64,000 nt of DNA from Otatea glauca (taxonomy: Eukaryota > Streptophyta > Magnoliopsida > Poales > Poaceae): positions 69,005,782 to 69,069,781 of the forward strand of contig CM070711.1 of assembly GCA_036346275.1 (NCBI GenBank). The letters run 5' to 3'. The notes beneath the pieces were generated by a model. It did no database searches. It worked only from the letters and a program-made list of their open reading frames with translations, and was not told the DNA's origin. Below are positions 1 through 9,950 of the stretch, in pieces; position 1 is the stretch's first letter, and every line of letters begins with the position of its first letter. A program made the position numbers and the translations under genes.

Positions 1-700
1 GTTTGTTGCATAACACCATCCGCCACCTCCGGTGTCATAAAGCAATGCAACACCTTTCCTAGGATCGCTTCAAGCATCTCCGTGAGTATTTCAGGAGGTG
101 GAATCCATTCCACTTCTTCCGGGCATCAAATTTTCTTTGTTGCTCGCCAACCTCTTAAAAAGCTTCGTAAGCTTCTTATTCTTGAATTGCTGAGCCGCCC
201 ATATGTTGCTTGCACCACCTACTCGTGATCTCTCTTTCTTACGCTAGCAATTGCAGTCACTAACAATCGGGTCCACGCTCCTTATGTCGGTTCGCATCCA
301 CAAATGCGAAAAGCTCTGTTGTTGAGCCAATATCTAGCCTTTATACTTTTCACCAAGAATGTCCCATCCACACATAACAACTGACGGCAATGTCTAAATG
401 TCACATGCGGGCCCGCTTGAGTACCATCTTCCCGGGGTCAAATATCGATATAAGTTCCATGATTTCTTTCCTTGATCACCTCGAGCATACGCGTCGACGC
501 ACAAATCTAGTTTCAATGCCTTCGCTTCGCTCTCTATGCTTTCACATAGCGGTGTCCGCTCGCTCTATTGCAAGTATGATGGCACGTGGTCAAATCCAGA
601 TTGCCCACAATCTCCCCATACATTGCATTTGCAATAAAAGTCGAGATATGTTTCGCCATGTCGCGTGAGCATCTTCACGATGGCAGCCGTCGGTGAGCCG
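1..700 (-). pseudogene. Mutator-like (MULE/MuDR) transposase fragment, decayed
   Basis: Read on the minus strand, 300-400 gives a stretch with FRHCRQLLCVDGTF followed, after a one-base shift, by GEKYKG, a stop and IL. This is the core block of plant MULE transposases, where CRPVxxVDGTFL-KYKG-L contains the first catalytic Asp. Further downstream on the same strand (about 150-215) AAQQFKNKKLTKLFKRLA matches the basic helical segment found C-terminal to the catalytic region. The second Asp and the Glu are not visible. The frame is broken by stops and shifts, so no functional transposase is made. No MULE terminal inverted repeat or 9-bp duplication is seen. The left edge may run out of the window. 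Confidence 0.7.
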
Positions 701-741
701 CATGATGCGTGCTCTCGCTAGGAGTCACTAACAATCGGGTC
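257..741 (+). repeat. 18-bp direct repeat at the MULE/LTR junction
   Basis: GTCACTAACAATCGGGTC occurs at 257-274 and again at 724-741. The second copy sits exactly where homology to the gypsy LTR begins. The repeat may mark a recombination or filler-DNA junction between the transposase remnant and the truncated LTR. Confidence 0.6.
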
Positions 742-3137
742 GGTCGCATTCATTGGCATGTCGTCCGGTCCGCTCTCATTCGGTCCGATCCGCAGCGTCG
801 GCCAGATTCACAAGACGACGCATCTACGCCCACTGGGCTGGGCATGTCGGTTCTCTCGGTCCATGTAAAAGCAGAAAGCGTAAATCCGATCAGAAGCGTA
901 CTTTCCGTATTTAGTAAAGTTTCTAATTTTCTGATTTAACAAAACCGAATGCATTCAAATTTGAATATCTTTTGAACTAACAAACCAAATGAAATGAAAT
1001 AAATTTCTAAATTCATCTAAAATCATGTAGATTCAGAATATGCAAAAATATTTCAAAATGAACTCTGTTTGAATTTCAGATTTAAATTTAAAGAAAGAAT
1101 TTGAAATATGCCATCTGTAGAATTTTTGCAATTCAATTCCAAATTAAATAAAACAAATTTTGTTAGACTCCATGCTCTGTTAGGAACCTGATTATGCAAA
1201 AATAATTAGGGTGTACCATGGAAAATAATTAAGGTATTGCATAGGGTGAGAAGATAGTCTAATAATAACAACAATTTACATAATTTCATAAATTCAGAAT
1301 AATAAAATATATATATAGAGTGGTCTCTGAAAATGACAAATAAAAGGAAATAAATCAAGAAAATAAGATTTGTTATTATTGGAACCTAATCGGAAAATAT
1401 TCATGCAACTTACAAATAAATAAACAACAATCATGTTTGATTTATGCAATTACTTTTATTTGGCTCTTATGTCTGATTCTTTCATTTTGTCGAAATTGCC
1501 ATGTTATTATTATTCGACGTGTAGAACCCGACGAATCTGGTATGGTCGATGATCAGGAATTTGACGTCGAGGAGCATCAACAAGGCAAGCACCCCCTTTG
1601 ATCATATTGATCCAAGTTTTATAAATGTTTTCATTAAATGTGTTACTGCATACTTTACTTTTATTAAAGTCTGCTATATTTTGGGTATTGGTATCGTACC
1701 TATTGTCACATAGAACTTCCTTGATAAGTATGGATTTGTGAACCTTGATAACCCTAGAATAGTTTAGACAATACATGATGTCAATTTGGGTTAATCACAT
1801 TTAGTGTTATGCTTAGCCATGCTTAAATAAACATAAAACTTTGACCTGGTTAAAATGTTGGATATGACAATCAATGGGTATGACCTTTCTTTGTGGTTGG
1901 TATTTTGATCAAAAATGAAAATAAAACTATGTTTTTGATGCGGGCAATTATTGGCAATAGCCGGGAGTACAAGGGACTTGTACGTAGTGTAGGGTGGAGA
2001 TTATTGCCCGTATCGTATTAAGGACCGAACTACGTGTTCGTTAAACCCAAAAACTTGCCGTACAACCACAAGTGCTGGTATGGGACAGTCTTAACCTATT
2101 AAGTTGCTTAAAACTAGCTTTGCACATTGGTAGGCCGGAGTAGTACGAGCTTCTTCAGTGACTGGTTGCTCGGAGGGGCGCCCACACCGAGGTGTTGGGA
2201 GTCACATTTGCTAAAACAACGGTGAATGCCATACTATAGAAATGCTTAATCATTATTGTGCAGTGACTGTGCAAATATTCACACCATAGTACGGGTTTGA
2301 CGTCACCGGGCTGGTGCAAAGTTAGGGTTAAACAATGTAACAGTTACGTTATGATCTCCTTGCCGACACACCAAAGGAAGTGTGTTACTGGCCTGGCAAA
2401 AGAGGTTGATCATTACTTGTGGGTAAAGCTGTACAACTCTGCAGAGTGTAAAACTTTTCGAAAAGCCGTTCCCGCGGTTATGTGAATCTTGGTGCGCCAG
2501 CACTAGTTAGCTGTTTATATTTTCATAAAACTCAGGATTTCTACCTGGGACTGGTAGGAATGATTTATGGAAGTGGTTATGATACCCAGGTACTTGCAAT
2601 TTAATTATGCTTACATTCTATCACTTTCGGTATTAAATTGCTTTTACTAAATTTCTGTTTTGCAATCTACTATTCTGTATTTACATTTCAAAGTAGCTTT
2701 ATGCAAAGCAACCATAAGCTTTTCCTTGAATTGGCCTGCATATATATTAGGTTTTGCAAAAATTCTTGCGAGTACGTAAGTACTCAACTTGCTCATGTTG
2801 ATGATTTTAGGTGAAGAAACAGATTTCCCCGACGATACATTTTATGATGCAGGATTCGGGGATGTGAACGATGAATTTTACTAGGGTTCTCCTTGTCAGT
2901 TGCCTGTGGGGATATTGGGTTAAAGGCATACTACAAGAAATATGTCTCCACTGATATGTCCTTACTTTTAGTATTGTAAAAATGCTATGTACTTTGCTTC
3001 CGCTGTAATAATAAAGTTTATGTATGACTGTGATATCAATTTGTTTTTGTGCGTACTAGCCACTGATCATGGGACTAGTACTGTATGCACATGGTATCCA
3101 TTTTTGGTATTAATTATCAAAAATGGGGGCCTTACAC
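725..3137 (+). mobile_element. Truncated LTR of a large gypsy family (TGTAACA...TTACA type)
   Basis: From about 760 onward this stretch is collinear with the complete solo LTR at 17862-21954. Both share the AAAGCGTACTTTCC block, the CGACGTGTAGAACCCGACG box (1514-1532 here), the GATCATGGGACTAGTAC block and the terminus GGGGGCCTTACA. The 5' part, including the TGTAACA start, is missing and is replaced by the Mutator-like remnant. The right flank is CATAT, the candidate target duplication, but no matching left copy exists. No gene is present; the short open frames inside are chance. Confidence 0.85.
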
Positions 3138-3499
3138 ATATATAGACATCATCATGCATTTTTTGTACCAATGACACATATTGGCTGCAGCAAATGTAAC
3201 ACATACAATTTGATACAGTCTAATGATTAGGTTGCCACAATTACCACATCTGGTCTAGTCAATCAATGGAGGATGTAAGCTTCTGCTACAGAAAAATGGT
3301 ATCACCTAGCTACTTTACAGAATGGTGAATATCTAATTAGATGGATAAATAAAGATCTCGATGACATGTGGCAACTTCAGAGTCCAGTGCTAAGATCAGT
3401 GAAGCTAGATTACAGCATACATGCAAGCAACTATGAATGGCCAATCATCATTCACAAATATTATTCACAAACTCAATATGAGGATTACCAGTTCATACC
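3138..3499. other. Gene-free spacer
   Basis: AT-rich DNA between the truncated LTR and the CACTA stub. I see no coding motif, terminal repeat or tandem repeat in it. It is either flanking sequence or the unrecognised interior of the CACTA whose end lies at 3945. Confidence 0.4.
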
Positions 3500-3945
3500 C
3501 TAGTCAAGCATATCGGTTCATACACAACTCCCTAACGGGGAGGAGGAGGTAGCCGACGGGGAGAAGGTGCTTGCTGAGGTAGCCGATTGAGGAGAAGGTG
3601 CTCGCGGAGGAGGTCGCCGGGGAAGAGGATTGCCGAGGGCTAGGGTTTGCAGGAGACGAAACGCATGGGTCTATGTTACGAACCTCTATCGGTATGGTTA
3701 TATAGGGGTCTGAGGTCATATCACAGACGGTTCCTAGTTAGAACCGTCTGTGATATTAACTTATCACATACGGTTTGTATTTAAAACCGTCTGTGATATG
3801 ATCACAGACGGTTCATGAAGAGTACCGTCTGTGCTTATGTCAGTGACAATTTCAGTATATAAACGTCAGTGATGTTCCTCATCACAGACGGTTTTTGTTA
3901 ACCATCTGTGATGAGACATCTAATATAAACCTTTCTATAGTAGTG
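3500..3945 (-). mobile_element. CACTA terminus stub with subterminal repeats and promoter
   Basis: The right edge reads TATAGTAGTG, the reverse complement of a CACTACTATA terminus. Inward from it lie several inverted copies of the motif CACAGACGGTTC / GAACCGTCTGTG (3721-3915), the subterminal repeat array of one CACTA family. On the minus strand a CTATATAAC box at about 3695-3703 precedes a GC-rich leader, the usual layout of a CACTA gene start. The other end of the element is not present in recognisable form. Confidence 0.7.
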
Positions 3946-4838
3946 AGTACAAATTAGAACTCGCGTAGCAAACAAAAATATGGTGCTTCATAGTAGTAAA
4001 ATCATGTATAGCCGATCGTGGTAGTAAACATTACTGTCAGTTAGCGTACAGATAACAGACATACGATGATTCATGGTAGTAAAAATTACTATCTCAAAAA
4101 CTTGTTATGGTCTATTCATTGAGTGGTATCTAGCGGAGTATGTATTCAATACTCTGTTGAATTAAATATTAGTGTCACATCAACATATAATTACGAAGTT
4201 ATATATATATGTATAAAAATAATAATAATAATAATAATCAAACCTGATAAGCGCCACCAGTAATCCAACCAACTAGTAAATCTGTACCAGTAGTTTGTAC
4301 ATGAATCTTGTTTTCTTTTTTAGTCATATCTTTTTATTGGCAACTCCGATTTATGATCGGTTTTCACCAGTAGTTTACTGACAATGAGAGCAACATCATA
4401 ATATACGTATCATCACTAAACACCATATGAATTTATAGTAAAAACTATTACTATGGATAGTAAAATCTATTGATACAGATATATAGTAAAATCTATAGCC
4501 GGACTAGTAGTAGATCAATCATTTTGTTGTCTACGGATAGTTTTCTATCCCTTTTATATATGTTTTACTATCCGCATATATAGATTTGACTAGACAATTG
4601 ACTAGATATTTTACAAATATTTTACCGGATAAGCAGTGACGTAAAGGAGACGGCCAATCCATTTTTCAATCCTGTAATTCCCGAAACTACTCTTATATAC
4701 TCCTTGTCTTCTACAACCCATGTGCAAGTAATAAATTATCCATGCACACATTACCATGTGAACTCGGTCGGGTCTGCCTAAATCGGCTGGCATGTATAAT
4801 AGCCTAAACTACGTGCAGCTACAGAATAGCATTTATAT

Positions 4839-4902
<64 letters not shown>

Positions 4903-4949
4903 GCATATGTATATGTATATGTATGTATGTATATATGTATGTATATATA

Positions 4950-4985
<36 letters not shown>

Positions 4986-5538
4986 GATGTACTACCTAAA
5001 TGAACTTAAAATACTCCTTTATTACTTTAGGTACACTAATATAATAATTATAATATACTTCAATATGAATCACACAAATAATTTACAAGGAAATCTATAG
5101 TTTTTAGTGTATTTTACAAATACGTTTATATACACACATATATAGTAGTGTGCTAAAAAATATACATACTACATATGAAAAATGTACATACCACCTAGAT
5201 GGTCTATATGCTCATATGATATAGGTACATATCTTTCGTTATGAAAAATACTCCCTATGTTGTGAGTGTATATACAGAGAGATGCTTTTTCCATCACTGG
5301 TAGGCCTGCTATGGTTTGGGTTCAAATGGGTTAGTGGGTTAGATTTAATGAATGGGTGTAATTGGATGGGTTTAAATGGGTTGAGGGGCAAAATGGGCTG
5401 GATTGGGTTTGCTTGTAAAGTGGTTTGGTTTGGGTTGAATATTTATTGTTTCATATGAGCTTGAACCCATGGTTTCATATGGTTTGCAACCGATAAGCAA
5501 AACAATAGTTGCATATGGTCGGCAACGGTGCCTACCAC
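3946..5538. other. AT-rich gene-free region
   Basis: No coding similarity is visible. The region holds short AT runs, a trinucleotide (AAT) run near 4216-4238, the microsatellite described separately, and a G/T-rich block at 5301-5460 made of loosely repeated GGGTT and GGTTTGGG. Nothing else is supported. Confidence 0.5.
4834..4982. repeat. Compound palindromic AT microsatellite (ATACAT)n-(ATGTAT)n-(AT)n
   Basis: About ten perfect ATACAT hexamers (4841-4902) turn at the centre ATGCAT into the complementary ATGTAT phase, then into mixed GTAT and pure AT repeats. The two halves are inverted copies of each other, so the tract can fold on itself. Its translation as a Tyr-Thr repeat is an artefact. 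Confidence 0.95.
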
Positions 5539-5841
5539 CACTACTACACAAAAGCTCATCACAGACGGTTCGAAAACTTAATCACATGATTTTGTGAACC
5601 GTCTGCAAAAAATATGTCAGTGATGAGAAGGCACACCACAGATGGTTTCCGAACCATCAGTAAAACTAATATTAGAGACGGTTCTATCTACGAACCGTCT
5701 GTAATGATCTTTTGTCTTAGACGGTTCTACGATAGAACCATCTCTGATGATAAGTAATCATTGACAGTTTTTAATTATAACCGTCTGTGATATGATTATC
5801 ACAGACGATTTTTAAATAGAACCGTGTGTGATATCGTTTTT

Positions 5842-6320
5842 CGCCTAACTTTCTTGGCAGAACTTTCATGATTAGTCTCTGATGTTCGAAATTTTATTTT
5901 CCTAAGATATTTATGCAATGACATTTACAAGACACAACCAATTATATAATTTGCAATTCAATATCAAAACATCCTAGATGCATTGAGGCATCCCAAACAA
6001 TTGCATCTAGAGTACCACCGATTTCATTCTCCTTAGATATATATGCAATGATATTTACAAGACACAACCAATTATAGTTTTTGCAATTCAATATCAAAAC
6101 ATCCTAGATGCATTAAGGCATCCCAAGCAATTGCATCTAGAGTATCACAGATTCGTAGATAGAACCGTCAGTAAAACTAATATAAGAGGCATCCCAAGCA
6201 GTTGAATTGCAAAATATATAATTGGTTGTGTCTTGTAAATGTCATTGCATAAATATCTAAGGAGAATAAAATTTCGAACATCAGATACTAATCATGGAAG
6301 TTCTGCTAAGAGAGTTAGGG
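5842..6320. repeat. Inverted repeat with about 120-bp arms
   Basis: The segment 5842-5961 (from CCTAACTTTCTTGGCAGAAC to TTGCAATTCAA) reappears in reverse complement at 6202-6320 (from TTGAATTGCAAAATATATAA to AGAGAGTTAGG). Mismatches are few. The spacer is about 240 bp. A transcript across it would fold into a long hairpin. Confidence 0.85.
5901..6155 (+). repeat. Tandem duplication, unit about 130 bp
   Basis: Two adjacent copies (5901-6030 and 6031-6155) share ATGCAATGA-ATTTACAAGACACAACC, AACATCCTAGATGCATT and CAATTGCATCTAGAGTA with scattered substitutions. The first part of each copy is also one arm of the inverted repeat. Confidence 0.85.
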
Positions 6321-6458
6321 AAAAACATTATTTCATAGTTCAAGACAAGAAGACCTTACCACAAATATGATAACAAAATATTTCATAGTTCAGGTAACAA
6401 TACATTAACAAAATATGATATATACCACATCATTTCGTAGTTCAACCTAAGAAAAACC

Positions 6459-6898
6459 TTACAGTTTTTTCATGTCTTCCATCATATGTGCCATAACTTC
6501 AGCAATAGAGGCTTCTCGGTTCTCTCTGAAGTTCCACAACTCCAGTACAGTGTCGATTTGTTTGACACCAATAACTGATTGATCTTCAGTCATATCTCTC
6601 AATCCCTACAAATTAAAAGCGATCATGTTGTTAAGTGCAGTAACTACATCGAATTTAGTACTATAAACCTTCATATTACTTTTATAAGCTCAGCTTTAGC
6701 TTCTTGCAGCTCTGCATTCTCCTTGCGGTCCCTAATGATAAGTGCCGTGTTAAGAGATTCAATAGCTTCTAATTTTTCATCTCTGTCTTTCAGTTCTTAT
6801 TTCATCTCATAAATCATTTCTGGTAACTCAGGCTTGCCCTTCAGTTGTTCGATCTCCGCCTCAAGTTTTTGTTTAGCTTCTAACAGTTTTTCCATGTC
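6459..6898 (-). pseudogene. XH-domain (IDN2/FDM-like) gene fragment with retained intron
   Basis: The minus strand shows two exons. The upstream exon (6680-6898) encodes a coiled coil with EAKQKLEAEIEQLKG, then LNTALIIRDRK and AELQEAKAELIK, and contains one in-frame TAA. An intron of 74 bp (6606-6679) begins GTAATATG and ends TTTGTAG. The last exon (6459-6605, 49 codons) reads GLRDMTEDQSVIGVKQI, then LELWNFRENREASIAEV, and ends in a natural TAA. This order matches the C-terminal half of the IDN2/FDM proteins, which bind RNA duplexes in RNA-directed DNA methylation. Most of the XH domain between IGVKQI and ELWNF is deleted. Capture from genomic DNA by the CACTA is inferred from the retained intron. 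Function is doubtful. Confidence 0.75.
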
Positions 6899-6899
6899 G

Positions 6900-7544
6900 T
6901 CTATTTTACCAAATCAGATTTCAATTAATTTGGATCAGAAACATATAGGAATAAAGAGAGCATGCTTATATAACATGATGACTAATCGATGCATAAGTTA
7001 ATTCTAGAAGAGCATATTTGTTAATACACAGGGACTAATAAAAAGAACTACATACAGTAGTATCTATATATCCATGAACACCACATGCTTTATAAAGACA
7101 AAAAAAGCCCGGTTAACCTTCTCGACAAATGGAATAACCTTCTCAAGCCCTGGTTAACGACACTAAAATGCATGTATTTTTTCCTCAACAAATGGAATAA
7201 CCTTCTCAAGTTAGATGGCACAAGTTTCATCTCACAAATGTATTTTTTCATCTCACAAATTCTATTGACATATGTTTCATCTCACAAATGTATTTTTTCT
7301 ACGTACGATATTTTCTTATCACGAGACACATTCTGCATATATATAGGTTCTAGAAGATGCATGTAAGCGATATGTGAGCTCCATCTTGACCAAATAGTTC
7401 ATTCATATCATCGGTCGCCATGAAACAATATTTGACGGAAAAACAGTAGCCCTAGGGGGATTCGCTATGGAACATATGCTAGGATTTTAGGTGGGATTGG
7501 TAGGTATAACCTCGTGAGGCGATGGCTCGGAGAAGGAAAAATAT
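6900..7544. other. CACTA interior without recognisable gene
   Basis: AT-rich interior of the 5539-7759 element. A short motif, TTTCATCTCACAAATGTATTTTTTC, partly repeats two to three times at about 7225-7300. No coding similarity is visible. Confidence 0.5.
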
Positions 7545-7764
7545 TAAATAACCGTCAGTGATAATCCAATATCACAGATAGTTCTATCTAAGAACCGTCT
7601 GTGATACTTCAAAGACGGTTCGTAGGTAGAACCGTCTGTGATGTTGACTTATCACAGACGGTTCTTAGCACATCATGTAACTTCTGACGGTCGTGATGCA
7701 AAACATTCTGTGATCAGCGTTAATACAGACGGTTTTCGAAAACCATCTATGATGCAGTGCACAC

Positions 7765-8290
7765 TAAGGCTCATACCATGGCAGTGGTGGTGCGAATGCC
7801 ATCAGACAAGCCGACTGCACTACCGGATGGTTCGGGATAGCACCTCGCATCCGCTTGGGGCACGGTGGTTCGACAACCGGCGCTAGCCTCTTGGCGCGTG
7901 CGTGGTCACGGGCTTTGGACGTGGTGCGAGCGTAAGCACCGGTGATGCTGGTTCTTAACGCGGAACAGCGGTTCACGAACTTCTTGCAAAGCACCTACTT
8001 TGCATCGCCGACGATGGCTTCTTCCAAGCAGCAGCGGTACTCCTCCATGAGGCAGTGCGTGTTCACACCGTCCTTCTTGAAGTGGAAGCTCTTGGTCTCG
8101 CCGATCTTGATGCTCGCATCATTCGTTGTTTCCTTGGTCTTCTATGACACCTAGGTGCCGGCGTCGGCCACGCGTGCACTCCTGGTGCTACTCCCTTTCT
8201 ACCGCTTGCAGAGGGTGAAGAAGAATCAGTCGACGCTCTCGCTGTTGGGCATGGGACCGAACTTGCCGGCGAGGACCTTGGGCTCACACC
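7765..8290 (-). pseudogene. NAC-domain transcription factor pseudogene fragment
   Basis: On the minus strand the frame from about 8285 downward shows VDFFFTLCKR, then RVADAGTWVSS, KIGETKSFHFKKDGVNTHC, LMEEYRC and DAKYVLCKKFVN. This order matches subdomains C to E of a NAC (NAM/ATAF/CUC) DNA-binding domain: YFFxxR, ATxxGYWKATG, VGxKKxLVFYxG, TxWxMHEYRL, VLCRIF. Stop codons (a TGA before FFFTLCKR, a TAG after GTW and another after DAKY) break the frame, and the N-terminal subdomains A and B are absent. It lies directly between the CACTA end and the copia LTR, so it may be captured DNA inside an older element. It is not a functional gene. Confidence 0.65.
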
Positions 8291-8337
8291 TCACAGTCGT
8301 AAAACTCTGCTGTTCTTTCTTATTTTTTTATTGTTTT

Positions 8338-8562
8338 TGTTGAGAAACCCTGAAAGCCCACCGAAGGCCCATGTGGTCCCTTATGCCGAAACCCTAGAGA
8401 GCGCTATAAAAGAAGGGGGGGGTCCCCCCTATGTACAGAATTCATTAGCAATAAAGAATTTCCGCTTTCGCTCTCCTTAAACACGTGTCTCTCTCTCTTT
8501 CTGTTCTCCACCTCAGATCTGTTCGGGAACCCCGGACTATTCGATAGCGAGGTTCCTTAACA
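8338..8562 (+). repeat. 5' LTR of the copia element
   Basis: Begins TGTTGAGAAACCC and ends GGTTCCTTAACA. It holds a TATA box (TATAAAAG, 8405-8412), a G-run/C-run hairpin just downstream, and AATAAA at 8450-8455 as the likely poly(A) signal. Confidence 0.95.
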
Positions 8563-8582
8563 CGTTATCAGCACGAAGCTCT
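8563..8582 (+). promoter_or_regulatory. Candidate primer-binding site
   Basis: The sequence right after the 5' LTR is CGTTATCAGCACGAAGCTCT. It is not the standard TGGTATCAGAGC complementary to the 3' end of initiator methionine tRNA, though ATCAG-GC is shared. It may pair with an internal tRNA segment, as some copia elements do. Confidence 0.45.
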
Positions 8583-9950
8583 ACCGGAGATCAGGTTGAA
8601 AAGGTGAGAAAAGGTGGGATTAGCGTTTGAATCTAATCGTTCTTTTTCTATGCATGCATCTATCCTGCGTGGCACGAAGCTACACGGCGATCGCTCGAAG
8701 CTAGCCGAGACGAAACTACAATACCACGGCTACCGCTCATCATCCCGAAAAAGAAAAAAGAGGAAGACGACAACAGCGACCGGCTCCTCCTCGGCATCTT
8801 GCGCTTCGAAGACGCCGCCGCCTCTGCAGCCAGCGCACGGCGGGCCGTCGGTTTGAAGTCGACCCGCCGCGTCGCGCCTCGATCACCATGCTCGGCCGCC
8901 CGAACCTCGCGGCGCCGCTCCGCCACCGTCGCCGACCCGGCCTCGCGCGCCGGACCTCGCCGCCGGCAGACGGCTCGCCAGCCGAACCCGGCCGCCGGTC
9001 CGGCCGCCGCCGCTGCCTCCGGCTCGGCTCGGCCGTGCGCCATGGCCCGAAGCCATCGAAGCACCGCCACATCCGCGCCCTCGGCCGGCGCGCCCGACGC
9101 CGCCGCCGCCCTCGGTCGGCGCGCCCGGCGATGCCTTGCTCGCCTTTGCTCGCCGCTCGGCTGGCTCGGCCGCAGCGCCGCCTCGCCACTCCGCTCCGTC
9201 CGCCTCCGTCCGTCGCCGCCGCCGCCGCCGGCCGCTCGCCTCGCCGCCTCGGCCTCCGTCCGACGCGCACCGCGCCTCGGTCCGCCGAAGCGGCTCGCCC
9301 GACGCCACCATCCGCGCCGTCGGTCGCCGGCTCGCGACCGACCCGCACCCGCCTCGGTTCGCATGAAGCGCGCCGCACGCGCTCGCGCGCGCTCGGTCGC
9401 GCCACCGCAAGAAACAGCTCGGCCCGACGCCACCATCCGCGCCGTCGGTCGTCGACGCGCAGCGCCTCGCGCCGCCGACCGCGGCGACCTCGCGCTCGGT
9501 CGTCGCGCCGCCGCCGCTTCCCTGTGGTTACTGCGGCGTGCGTGTGAAGAATGGCGGCTAGGGTTGGGAAACCCTAGCCGCCACTTTAATGGCTTGCGCG
9601 ATGGGCTAAGGCCCAAAGGCCAAGCGAAAAAGGAGACGGCCCGGAGGCCACTCGGCTGGAAGAAAAGAAAAGAAAGAAAAAAAAGAAAAAGAAGAAAGAA
9701 AAAGAAAAATGCAGAAAAAATTGCAGAAAATTTTAAAAAATTGCCAGAAAATCAAGAAGATTTATTTGGCTCTGTTTTTAATTTTTTCTTGCTCTATTTC
9801 TCTGTTTTTCGAATTTTCTTTATGAATTTTGAATCCTTTGCTTTATTTTATATATTGCAATGCATATGGGTTTATTTTCTGCAATTTATGCTTTTTGCAA
9901 CCTTTTCTATCAGATTACACGCAGTAATCTAAATCCAGAATCTTGATATC
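8583..9950 (+). other. Long leader with a GC-rich block, then an AT-rich tract
   Basis: Between the primer site and gag lie about 1.37 kb. Positions 8790-9545 are extremely GC-rich, full of CGCCGCC, CGGCTCG and GACGCC runs, and stay open in several frames on both strands. That follows from low AT content and is not evidence of coding. From 9660 the sequence switches to A-rich and then T-rich DNA ending in an intron-like pyrimidine stretch before gag. No conserved protein motif is visible. Confidence 0.6.

Larger units (their letters stand above)
5539..7759. mobile_element. Non-autonomous CACTA element carrying captured host sequence (Pack-CACTA)
   Basis: The left end is CACTACTACACAAAAG, followed by inverted ACGGTTC/GAACCGT units (5559-5835). 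The right side carries the matching subterminal array (7545-7750) and ends in GATGCAGTG, a degenerate version of the expected GTAGTG. CAC lies just outside both ends (5536-5538 and 7760-7762) and fits the 3-bp duplication of CACTA elements. The interior has no transposase. It holds an inverted repeat, a tandem duplication and an XH-domain gene fragment. The imperfect right terminus makes the exact end less sure. Confidence 0.7.

Noticed and set aside
4792..5100. 102-codon frame with Tyr-Thr repeats
   Set aside because: Translation of a microsatellite; the hexamer length keeps the frame open.
8660..9616. Long open frames on both strands (up to 377 and 318 codons) in the GC-rich leader
   Set aside because: Five overlapping frames are open together, as expected from very low AT content. 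The predicted proteins are Arg/Ala/Pro runs without any motif.
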